Positions 1 through 5,059 of a stretch of DNA of 5,059 nt are shown piece after piece. The notes beneath the pieces are model-generated. The model was not told the origin of the DNA, ran no database searches, and worked only from the letters and a program-made list of their open reading frames with translations. The stretch covers positions 1 through 5,059 of the forward strand of contig CADCQU010000368.1 of NCBI GenBank assembly GCA_902803635.1, given 5' to 3'. Position numbers and translations under genes: made by a program. The stretch comes from an uncultured Lachnospiraceae bacterium (GTDB lineage Bacteria; Bacillota; Clostridia; Lachnospirales; Lachnospiraceae). Within the stretch, counting starts at the first letter, position 1; every line of letters starts with the position of its first letter.

Positions 1-305
1 GAGCCCTCCAAAATGGCCGCATTCTTCCTCGGGCCGAAGACGCGGAGGCCCTTCGCCTCGAAAACGTCCACGATGCCGCCGACGAGCGGGTCGTCCATGC
101 CCACGATCGTAAGGTCAATCTTCTTCTCCTCGGCAAATGCCGCCAATTTTTCAAATTCCATCGCCCCGATGGGCACGCACTCCGCCAGAGAAGCGATGCC
201 GGCATTGCCCGGCGCACAGTACATTTTCTCCACCTTCGGGTTCTTTGCCGCGGCAAATGCAATTGCATGCTCCCGCCCGCCGCTGCCGACGATTAAAATT
301 TTCAT
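1..305 (-). CDS. purD: Phosphoribosylamine-glycine ligase (GAR synthetase), N-terminal part, cut by the window edge
   Basis: PurD joins glycine to 5-phosphoribosylamine using ATP, giving GAR, the second step of de novo purine synthesis, in the cytosol. Only the first 101 codons are inside the window; the family is usually about 420 residues, so the ATP-grasp catalytic part lies beyond the left edge. The visible part is the N-terminal Rossmann-like domain: MKILIVGSGGREHA at residues 1-14, APGNAG near 31-36, and RVFGPRKNAAILEG at the cut. Many PurD proteins have VGPEAPL where this one reads VGMDDPL; I recall that variant from Clostridia but could not check. The ATG at 305 fits a GGGAGGAA Shine-Dalgarno (314-321) in the 17-bp gap after purN. 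It is the last visible gene of the purE-M-N-D operon. Identity is firm; completeness cannot be judged. Confidence 0.96.
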   Translation of the reverse strand, partial: MKILIVGSGGREHAIAFAAAKNPKVEKMYCAPGNAGIASLAECVPIGAMEFEKLAAFAEEKKIDLTIVGMDDPLVGGIVDVFEAKGLRVFGPRKNAAILEG

Positions 306-322
306 GTTGTAAGTTCCTCCCA

Positions 323-943
323 TTAATCAATGTGAACCTTGCCATCCACAACCTGCACCTTCCCCTCGGCGACGAGGCGGATGGCCTCGGGGAGGAGCTT
401 CCACTCGGCCTCCTCCATGATCCGCCGCTGCAGCGTCTCGGGCGTATCGTCTTCGCGGACCTCCACGGCCTTCTGCAGAAGGATCGGCCCCGCGTCGAGG
501 TCCTTGTTCACAAAATGCACCGTGGCCCCGGAGATCTTCACGCCCCTTGCAAGGGCCGCCTCGTGCACGTGGAGCCCATAGAAGCCGGCCCCGGAGAAGG
601 CCGGAATAAGGGCCGGATGGATGTTGAGAATCCGGTTCGGATAGGCGTCGATGAGAATCTCCGGAATCTTCACGAGGCACCCCGCCAGAACCACCAGCTC
701 CGCGCCAAGGCTCTCCACCTTCTCCTTGAGGGCGAGGTTGAAGGCCGCGCGGTCCGGAAAGGACTTCGGAGAAACCACGAAAGCCGGGATGCCGGCATTT
801 GCCGCCCGCGTCAGTGCGTACACCCCGGGATTGTTGCTAATGACGCCGACAATTTCTACATTTGCCAGCGTCCCATCCGCCACGCGGTCGATAATCGCCT
901 GCAAATTCGTCCCGCCGCCCGAGACCAAGACTGCTATTTTCAT
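323..943 (-). CDS. purN: Phosphoribosylglycinamide formyltransferase (GAR transformylase)
   Basis: PurN transfers a formyl group from 10-formyltetrahydrofolate to GAR, giving FGAR (purine step 3). The 206-residue product matches the usual length. Visible motifs are the phosphate-binding loop VSGGGTNLQAI (residues 7-17), VVLAGCLVKIP (84-94), and the catalytic triad equivalents Asn107 and His109 in NIHP and Asp150 in LDAGP. Two segments differ from the E. coli form: LVKIPE replaces the FMRIL-type sequence, and the loop after NIHP is longer (PAFSGAGFYGLHVHEAAL instead of KYPGLHTH). I recall this variant from Lachnospiraceae PurN, which supports the lineage guess. The ATG at 943 has an AAAGGAA site at 951-957. 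It starts 24 bp after purM and stops 17 bp before purD, so all are probably on one transcript. Confidence 0.97.
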   Translation of the reverse strand: MKIAVLVSGGGTNLQAIIDRVADGTLANVEIVGVISNNPGVYALTRAANAGIPAFVVSPKSFPDRAAFNLALKEKVESLGAELVVLAGCLVKIPEILIDAYPNRILNIHPALIPAFSGAGFYGLHVHEAALARGVKISGATVHFVNKDLDAGPILLQKAVEVREDDTPETLQRRIMEEAEWKLLPEAIRLVAEGKVQVVDGKVHID

Positions 944-967
944 TGTGTTTTTCCTTTCGACTACGCT

Positions 968-1993
968 TTACACCAGCTCCACGCCCTTCGCGCCCTCGGT
1001 GATCTCGCCGAGAACGTAGGCCGTCTCCCCGGCGGCCTCGATGGCCGCCTTCGCCGCCGCCGCATCCTCCGGACGCACCGCGACCACCATGCCGATGCCC
1101 ATGTTGTAGGTGTTGTACATCATGTGCTCGTCGATATTTCCAGTCCTTGCAAGGAGGCGGAAAATGGCCGGGACCTCGTAGCTGTCCTTCCGGATGACCG
1201 CGCGGGTACCCTCGCGGAGCATGCGCGGGACATTTTCATAGAAGCCGCCGCCCGTGATGTGGCTGCAGGCAAGGATGCGGACGCCCGCCTCCTTCACGCC
1301 GCGGAGGGCCTTCACATAAATTTTCGTCGGGGCAAGGAGGGTTTCGCCGAGCGTCCCGCCCAGCTCCTCATAATATGTAGAAAGCGACTCGGTCGTCATC
1401 GGGAACACCTTCCGGACGAGCGAGAAGCCATTCGAGTGGACGCCGGAGGAGGCAATGCCAAGCAGCACGTCGCCTGCCTGGAGATCCTTGCCGGTGATAA
1501 TTTCCTCCTCGTCGACGATGCCGACGGCAAAGCCCGCAAGGTCATACTCATCCTCCGGGTAGAAGCCGGGCATTTCCGCGGTCTCGCCGCCGATGAGGGC
1601 GCAGCCCGCCTGCAGGCACCCGTCCGCGACACCCTTCACGATGTCCGCGATCTTCTCCGGGTAGTTCTTTCCGCAGGCGATGTAGTCAAGGAAGAACAGC
1701 GGCTCGCCGCCCGCGCAGGCGATATCGTTCACGCACATCGCCACGCAGTCGATCCCGACCGTGTCATTTTTCCCCATGAGGAAGGCGAGCTTGAGCTTCG
1801 TGCCCACGCCGTCGGTGCCGGAAACCAGGGTCGGTTTCTTCATATTCTTAAAACTATTTAACGAAAATGCACCGGAGAAGCCGCCAAGTCCCCCGAGAAC
1901 CTCCGGCCGAAGGGTCTTTTTAACATGCTCCTTCATCAGCTCCACGGAGGCATACCCCGCCTCAATGTCCACGCCCGCGCTCTTGTAGTCCAT
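968..1993 (-). CDS. purM: Phosphoribosylformylglycinamidine cyclo-ligase (AIR synthetase)
   Basis: PurM closes the imidazole ring, converting FGAM and ATP to AIR (purine step 5). The 341-residue protein has normal family length and shows the expected motifs in order: YKSAGVDI (3-10), [13 protein letters not shown] (58-70), CVNDI (87-91), [11 protein letters not shown] (135-145) for nucleotide and metal binding, [11 protein letters not shown] (182-192), [13 protein letters not shown] (245-257) and the late NMGIGM motif (297-302). The ATG at 1993 sits behind a strong GGGAGGA site (2001-2007) in the 15-bp gap after purE. Its substrate is made by PurL, which is not in the window. It is the longest gene here that has no copy of the GCAAATG heptamer found elsewhere; it also has no His-Leu or Ala-Asn pair that could carry one. 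Confidence 0.98.
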   Translation of the reverse strand: MDYKSAGVDIEAGYASVELMKEHVKKTLRPEVLGGLGGFSGAFSLNSFKNMKKPTLVSGTDGVGTKLKLAFLMGKNDTVGIDCVAMCVNDIACAGGEPLFFLDYIACGKNYPEKIADIVKGVADGCLQAGCALIGGETAEMPGFYPEDEYDLAGFAVGIVDEEEIITGKDLQAGDVLLGIASSGVHSNGFSLVRKVFPMTTESLSTYYEELGGTLGETLLAPTKIYVKALRGVKEAGVRILACSHITGGGFYENVPRMLREGTRAVIRKDSYEVPAIFRLLARTGNIDEHMMYNTYNMGIGMVVAVRPEDAAAAKAAIEAAGETAYVLGEITEGAKGVELV

Positions 1994-2008
1994 ATCTTAA
2001 TCCTCCCT

Positions 2009-2515
2009 TTATTTCCCGTACCCCTGGTACCCGACCTCCTGAAGCTTCGCGTCCTTCTTCATGACGCCTTCCTTCATCTTTTCGGAGTAGTCCTTGAGCT
2101 TCGCAAGAAGCTCCGCATCCGAAACCGCGAGGATCTTCGCCGCCAGGAGGGCCGCATTTGCCCCGCCGCCGATGGCCACCGTCGCCACCGGAATGCCGCT
2201 CGGCATTTGCACGATGGAGTAGAGGCTGTCGCGCCCGCCGAGAGAGGTCGTGTGCATCGGAATCCCAATGACCGGCATCGGGAAGAGCGCCGCGCACATC
2301 CCCGGCAAATGCGCCGCCATGCCAGCGCCGGCGATGATAACCTTCACGCCCCGCCCCTCGGCCGTCTTTGCATATGTAAAGAACTCGTCCGGCTCTCTGT
2401 GTGCAGATATGATGCGCATCTCGTAGGAAACGCCCAGCTCATCGAGGACCGCCGCGGCCTTCGCCATCACTGGCATATCCGAATCCGATCCCATCACGAT
2501 ACTAACCTTCGCCAT
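2009..2515 (-). CDS. purE: N5-carboxyaminoimidazole ribonucleotide mutase, class I PurE
   Basis: PurE moves the carboxylate of N5-CAIR to carbon 4, giving CAIR (purine step 6). The 168-residue product has the class I hallmarks: GSDSDMPVM (9-17), SAHREPDEF (37-45) with His39 as the likely catalytic histidine, AGAGMAAHLPGM (62-73), and LYSIVQMPSGIPVATVAIGGG (98-118). Retention of AAHLPG argues for the bacterial mutase rather than the class II AIR carboxylase, so a PurK partner is expected elsewhere. The reading frame stays open upstream to an ATG at 2566, but the start at 2515 is preferred: it gives the canonical MAKVSIVMGSDSD start and has a GAGGAG ribosome site at 2521-2526, while the extra 17 residues look unlike the family. 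It is the first gene of the tight purE-M-N-D run. Confidence 0.97.
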   Translation of the reverse strand: MAKVSIVMGSDSDMPVMAKAAAVLDELGVSYEMRIISAHREPDEFFTYAKTAEGRGVKVIIAGAGMAAHLPGMCAALFPMPVIGIPMHTTSLGGRDSLYSIVQMPSGIPVATVAIGGGANAALLAAKILAVSDAELLAKLKDYSEKMKEGVMKKDAKLQEVGYQGYGK

Positions 2516-2520
2516 TTTTT

Positions 2521-2526
2521 CTCCTC
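2521..2526 (-). promoter_or_regulatory. Ribosome binding site that fixes the purE start
   Basis: The minus strand reads GAGGAG, then five A residues, then the ATG at 2515. This spacing selects 2515 over the upstream in-frame ATG at 2566. Confidence 0.8.
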
Positions 2527-2531
2527 TTTCC

Positions 2532-2547
2532 TGTGCCCGCAGGCACA
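2532..2547 (-). promoter_or_regulatory. Small hairpin in the purE leader
   Basis: The minus-strand RNA can form a perfect 6-bp stem, UGUGCC with GGCACA, around a UGCG tetraloop. It ends 5 nt upstream of the purE ribosome site. No U-tract follows, so it is not an intrinsic terminator. It could shape ribosome access or protect a 5' end, or it may be incidental. Function is inference only. Confidence 0.35.
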
Positions 2548-2554
2548 TATCATA

Positions 2555-2676
2555 CATTCCCGGCAACCCTGCGGCTCTAACTTTGCACCATCAATACCGT
2601 TCCCGCAACAAGACTAATCTCCCATTTCCGGCAACCCTTCGGCTCTGTTTTACATCTTCATTACTGTTCCCGCACC
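2555..2676. repeat. Imperfect direct duplication, period 68 bp, between the 368-residue gene and purE
   Basis: Copy A (2555-2609) and copy B (2623-2676) line up with one gap. Two blocks are well kept: the first 24 positions agree at 22 (minus strand GAGCCGNAGGGTTGCCGG core), and a second block reads GCGGGAAC-N-GTA on the minus strand in both. The roughly 20 bp between them has diverged. Copy B runs into the last codons and stop of the uncharacterised gene (encoding VREQ), while copy A is wholly intergenic. It may be a decayed tandem duplication of the gene's 3' end and trailer, or paired binding sites. With the small hairpin, this accounts for most of the 145-bp gap ahead of purE, in which no clear promoter or terminator was found. 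Confidence 0.7.
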
Positions 2677-3767
2677 GAAGCCGCGCACACGAAGGGCCTT
2701 GCCTTCATGTACCGTGCCCGGATGGCCGAGAGCTCCCGTCTGAGCCTTCGGTACAACTCCCGCTGTTCCTCGGTAAAATATCGCTCTCCAGCATTTTTCT
2801 GCCCTGTGGATACAGGCACGATCCGGAGCGTCCCGACATGTTTGGCAAATGCCTCCTCCCCGATTTTGCGCAGGGCTTCTTCCTCGGCCCGGAGCCGCCA
2901 GCTGACATAAGCCTCATCCAAAAAGAGGGCCAGCACCCGCTCCACATCCTCCGGCAAATGCAGAAGCGCCACTTTGATAAGCTCTTCCTCCTCCTCGCCA
3001 AAGGCCAGGGCGGCGGAAGCGCCGCATTCCGCGACCCAGGGGGCCGCGAGCATCAGCTCCGGCGGGCGCACGAGCACCGACGAACGGACGCCCAGCCCGC
3101 GCAGCATCCGCCGCACGTAGGCCGCCACTGGGAGCATTTCCGTATCGGCCGCGATACATGCCGTCTCCATACCTATAATCGTCTGCTTTGCATTTGTCAA
3201 ATGCACGCGCCAGTGGCCGACGACGGCGGCGGCTTCCGCCAACAAATGCTCCTGGTACATGCCCGTGGGTGCCGCAGGTACGTCCGCCTCCTCGAAGAGG
3301 TCCAACTCCCGCTCCACGTAGGACAGGCTGCACTCCGGCAGGTAGTCAAAGAAAAAGTACCGCAGATCGCGCACAAGCGCAGAAGGCTCGGGGAGCGCAT
3401 CTCCCTGAAAGGCCCCGTAGACCTCCAAAAAGAGCTCGATCAGGGCCGCCGTCCGCATCTCGGAAAGCGCGATGTGCCGGTGGCCGAGGCCTCCTTCCGC
3501 CCAGCGAAGCGCAAAAAGTACCTCCTTTAGTATTCCTTCCGGCAAATGTCCCTCCGCCTCCACAAGGCTTTCGGACTGCAAATGCCCGACGAGGAGGGGT
3601 ACCTTGCGGCCTTGCCCGTCCTCCTCCCGCAAATGCCTTCCTTCCTGTAGGAGCGGCAGCATTTCCCTTGCCAGAAGGCGGAAATATTGTCCATAAGGCT
3701 CCGGGACGAGCTCTTCCGAGGGTACCTCGAAAAGCCGCCCATAGACCAGTTCCAATCTCTCCGTCAT
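2661..3767 (-). CDS. Uncharacterised 368-residue acidic cytosolic protein
   Basis: I do not recognise this family. The product starts MTERLELVYGRL, has no signal peptide and no membrane segment, and is rich in Glu, Leu, Ala and Arg, suggesting a mostly helical soluble protein. Visible landmarks are an aromatic run RYFFFDYLPE (136-145), TNAKQTIIGMET (191-202), a Glu-rich stretch GEEEEEL (257-263), and a basic Arg-rich helix near the C-terminus (about 333-353, EEQRELYRRLRRELSAIRAR). The frame is open upstream to an ATG at 4028, but the start at 3767 is chosen because it overlaps the preceding gene's stop as ATGA and has a G-rich GGGGGTGGG site at 3771-3779; the extension would lie fully over the preceding gene. 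The overlap implies translational coupling with the small membrane protein. All six His-Leu pairs use CAT-TTG. That it is a gene is well supported by codon pattern and overlap; its function is unknown. Confidence 0.85.
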   Translation of the reverse strand: MTERLELVYGRLFEVPSEELVPEPYGQYFRLLAREMLPLLQEGRHLREEDGQGRKVPLLVGHLQSESLVEAEGHLPEGILKEVLFALRWAEGGLGHRHIALSEMRTAALIELFLEVYGAFQGDALPEPSALVRDLRYFFFDYLPECSLSYVERELDLFEEADVPAAPTGMYQEHLLAEAAAVVGHWRVHLTNAKQTIIGMETACIAADTEMLPVAAYVRRMLRGLGVRSSVLVRPPELMLAAPWVAECGASAALAFGEEEEELIKVALLHLPEDVERVLALFLDEAYVSWRLRAEEEALRKIGEEAFAKHVGTLRIVPVSTGQKNAGERYFTEEQRELYRRLRRELSAIRARYMKARPFVCAASVREQ

Positions 3768-4084
3768 GCACCCACCCCCATCAGAAGAACCGCAAACCAG
3801 AGCACGGAGGTAATCCCGGAGACAAGCGAGCCAAGGACGGGGAAAAGCACCTGCGCATCCGGCTCCCGGAACGAGCGCATCCCGACATAGAAGCCGTAGA
3901 TGGACAGAAGCATCGCCGTGATGCCCACGACTCCGACGTAAATCCCAGCCCCTCCGCGCGTGAAGGCCGAAATGACCGACACGATGGCAAGCAGGGCCAG
4001 GGAAGCCACGCCAAGGCCGAGGGCCCATTTGCCGCCCCGGGCATGACTCCTCTCCGCGAACTTATACCGTTTTCCATCTGCCAT
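3764..4084 (-). CDS. Small three-helix membrane protein, DUF6142-like
   Basis: The 106-residue product has a charged N-terminus (MADGKRYKFAERSHARGGK) followed by three hydrophobic segments at about 20-41, 46-69 and 78-104, so it should sit in the cytoplasmic membrane. The pattern KRYKF near the N-terminus, AGIYVG in the middle, and LxxYGFYVGMRSF before the third helix resembles, from memory, small Lachnospiraceae proteins annotated DUF6142; this family call is not verified. The start at 4084 has a GGAGGG site (4091-4096) seven or eight bases upstream. Its stop overlaps the start of the next gene by 4 bp, so the two are very likely co-translated and may work together. It is separated from pyrE by a 186-bp repeat-bearing gap. 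Function is unknown. Confidence 0.85.
   Translation of the reverse strand: MADGKRYKFAERSHARGGKWALGLGVASLALLAIVSVISAFTRGGAGIYVGVVGITAMLLSIYGFYVGMRSFREPDAQVLFPVLGSLVSGITSVLWFAVLLMGVGA
3771..3779 (-). promoter_or_regulatory. G-rich ribosome site inside the upstream gene, with ATGA stop/start overlap
   Basis: The minus strand reads GGGGGTGGG, then TGC, then ATGA, where the ATG starts the 368-residue protein and the TGA ends the membrane protein. The site is weak as a Shine-Dalgarno and close to the start, so translation probably depends on re-initiation by ribosomes finishing the upstream gene. Confidence 0.55.
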
Positions 4085-4142
4085 GGCAAGCCCTCCAAAC
4101 CTACCCCAATCATTCTTAGAAATACAATAAATTCCTTCAAGC

Positions 4143-4268
4143 CCCTGTCATTCTGAGCGAAGCGAAGAATCCCGTCAAACACCCTGTCATTCTGAGCGAA
4201 GCGAAGAATCCCGTCAAACACCCTGTCATTCTGAGCGAAGCGAAGAATCCCGTCATACCCCCTGTTAT
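4143..4268. repeat. Tandem array of three 39-bp units plus a truncated fourth, just after the pyrE stop
   Basis: Units start at 4143, 4182, 4221 and, truncated after about nine bases, 4260. The first two are identical over all 39 bp and the third over its first 35. Each carries the core TGTCATTCTGAGCGAAGCG followed by AAGAATCCCGTCA. The core is an imperfect hairpin: ATTCT pairs with AGAAT, then GA opposite GA, then GC pairs with GC around a GAA loop. From memory, closely similar CATTCTGAGCGAAGCGAAGAATC sequences are dispersed in intergenic DNA of many bacteria. The array ends 2 bp from the pyrE stop codon (4271-4273). There are no unique spacers, so it is not CRISPR. It fills most of the 186-bp gap between pyrE and the membrane protein gene. 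Confidence 0.93.
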
Positions 4269-4270
4269 GC

Positions 4271-4948
4271 TTACTCTTCCGCCCCATACTGCTTGTAATA
4301 GGCATCAATTGCGGCCAGGAGTTCGTCCGTAAGGACCTTCTTCCCGTCACGCTCCTGATCCTTGAGGCACTCGATGACCTCCGCCATCGTGACGATAGCC
4401 GTCGTCTTAAGTCCAAAGGTCTCCTCAATCTCCTTCAGAGCACTCTTCGTCCCGGTGCCGCGCTCCATGCGGTCCACCGAGACCACGAGGCCCAGGATGT
4501 CCACGTCGCCCTGGGCCTTCAAGATCGGCACGGTCTCGCGGATTGAAGTTCCCGCCGTCGTCACATCCTCAATGATGACCACGCGGTCGCCGTCCTTGAT
4601 CGGACTTCCCAGAAGAATGCCCTTGTCGCCATGATCCTTGACTTCCTTACGGTTCGAGGTGTAGCGGATGGCCTTTCCTGTCTCCTCGCCAATCGCCATC
4701 GTCGCCGCGACAGTGAGCGGAATACCCTTGTAGGCCGGTCCGAAGAGGACGTCGAAATCAAGCCCAAATTTCGCCTCGATGGCCTTCGCGTAGAAACGGC
4801 CGAGCTTTGCCAGCTGCAACCCGTCCCGGTAGAAACCCGTGTTGATGAAAAATGGCGTCTTCCGGCCGCTCTTGGTCACGAAATCCCCAAACTTCAACAC
4901 CTGGCAGTCCAACATGAACTCAATAAATTCCTTCTTATACGCTTCCAT
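4271..4948 (-). CDS. pyrE: Orotate phosphoribosyltransferase
   Basis: PyrE joins orotate to PRPP, giving orotidine 5'-monophosphate and pyrophosphate, the fifth step of pyrimidine synthesis. The 225-residue product fits the longer E. coli-like form (about 213 residues). Motifs in order: KSGRKTPFFINTGFY (26-40) in the orotate-binding part, LFGPAYKGIPL (68-78), the flexible catalytic loop TSNRKEVKDHGDKG (97-110) with its Lys and His residues, and the PRPP-binding motif VVIIEDVTTAGTS (123-135). The ATG at 4948 follows a strong AAGGAGG site (4957-4963) with eight bases between. Copies of one repeat family flank it on both sides. No other pyrimidine gene is in the window, so its usual partners must lie elsewhere or beyond the right edge. 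It shares the PRPP pool with the purine pathway. Confidence 0.98.
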   Translation of the reverse strand: MEAYKKEFIEFMLDCQVLKFGDFVTKSGRKTPFFINTGFYRDGLQLAKLGRFYAKAIEAKFGLDFDVLFGPAYKGIPLTVAATMAIGEETGKAIRYTSNRKEVKDHGDKGILLGSPIKDGDRVVIIEDVTTAGTSIRETVPILKAQGDVDILGLVVSVDRMERGTGTKSALKEIEETFGLKTTAIVTMAEVIECLKDQERDGKKVLTDELLAAIDAYYKQYGAEE

Positions 4949-5002
4949 GATTTTCGCCTCCTTCTTGTCTCTTTGTTACTATTCAGCTGACCCCCGATTA
5001 TT

Positions 5003-5040
5003 TGTCATTCTGAGGAGCGAAGCGACGAAGAATCCCGTCA
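5003..5040. repeat. Single variant copy of the array repeat, upstream of pyrE
   Basis: This copy has the same TGTCATTCTGA start and AGAATCCCGTCA end as the array units, in the same orientation, but is 38 bp instead of 32 over that span. The extra six bases are two 3-bp insertions, one on each side of the GCGAAGC centre, so the symmetry of the potential hairpin is kept. It lies 55 bp upstream of the pyrE start. Nothing else recognisable was seen in 4949-5059 apart from the pyrE ribosome site. Confidence 0.88.
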
Positions 5041-5059
5041 ACTTTACGAGAAATCTTAC

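Noticed and set aside
257..268. 12-bp palindrome ATGCAATTGCAT in purD
   Set aside because: It falls in the codons of the conserved REHA segment and is single, so coding constraint and chance explain it.
544..1155. Two 12-bp palindromes sharing CCTTGCAAGG (544-555 and 1144-1155)
   Set aside because: Both encode Leu-Ala-Arg in purN and purM; two copies with the same codons are weak evidence for a DNA-level role.
137..1861. Long plus-strand open frame (574 codons) over purD, purN and purM
   Set aside because: It is antisense to three confidently identified genes, has a low-complexity His/Arg/Ala-rich composition typical of GC-rich shadow frames, and resembles no family.
2532..2547. Intrinsic terminator before purE
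   Set aside because: The 6-bp stem is followed by GGAAAGAGGAG on the minus strand, with no T-tract.
2516..2566. 17-residue N-terminal extension of PurE
   Set aside because: The ribosome site at 2521-2526 lies inside it and the PurE family begins at the MAKVSIVMGSDSD equivalent.
2516..2660. Purine, PreQ1 or ZTP riboswitch in the purE leader
   Set aside because: None of the conserved core motifs I know for these classes could be found, and the leader is short.
3768..4028. N-terminal extension of the 368-residue protein to an ATG at 4028
   Set aside because: The extension would lie inside the membrane protein gene in another frame and looks like shadow sequence; the start at 3767 fits the stop/start overlap.
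3188..4156. Plus-strand open frame of 322 codons over the two unknown genes
   Set aside because: Pro/Arg/Ala-rich shadow composition; the minus-strand genes beneath it have ribosome sites, natural starts and an ATGA overlap.
4143..4268. CRISPR array
   Set aside because: The units are directly adjacent, with no unique spacers and no cas genes; this is a tandem repeat.
3781..4428. Minus-strand frame containing repeated FDGILRFAQNDRV peptides
   Set aside because: It is open only because the 39-bp repeat unit is a multiple of three; it overlaps pyrE and the membrane protein gene in the wrong frame and has no ribosome site.

Overview
The window is a GC-rich bacterial chromosome segment in which every supported gene lies on the minus strand, so transcription runs from high to low coordinates. 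It holds de novo nucleotide synthesis genes plus two uncharacterised genes. Clear Shine-Dalgarno sites, the gene order purE-purM-purN-purD, a PurN with a distinctive LVKIPE / SGAGFYGLHVHE segment and a small KRYKF-type three-helix membrane protein suggest a high-GC member of the Bacillota, most likely Clostridia/Lachnospiraceae. The lineage is inferred from remembered family features, not from a search.

Layout in the direction of transcription (right to left): an upstream region with one copy of a dispersed repeat (4949-5059); pyrE, orotate phosphoribosyltransferase (4948-4271); a 186-bp gap filled mostly by a 39-bp tandem array of the same repeat; a small membrane protein resembling DUF6142 (4084-3764), which overlaps by 4 bp (ATGA) an uncharacterised 368-residue acidic cytosolic protein (3767-2661); a 145-bp gap with an imperfect 68-bp-period duplication and a small hairpin; then a tight purine operon, purE (2515-2009), purM (1993-968), purN (943-323) and purD (305 to beyond the left edge), with gaps of only 15, 24 and 17 bp.

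The purine genes encode steps 6, 5, 3 and 2 of the path from phosphoribosylamine to CAIR, so operon order is the reverse of pathway order. The step-4 enzyme (PurL), PurK and PurF are not here and must be encoded elsewhere. PyrE draws on the same PRPP pool for pyrimidines. No recognisable riboswitch, transcription terminator or convincing promoter was found, so the extent of co-transcription between pyrE, the two unknown genes and the purine operon is open.

No new defence system or mobile element is present. The most notable non-genic signals are: strong over-representation of the heptamer GCAAATG/CATTTGC (13 exact copies in all reading frames and both orientations, overriding normal codon choice); the repeat family flanking pyrE; and the duplicated block ahead of purE.
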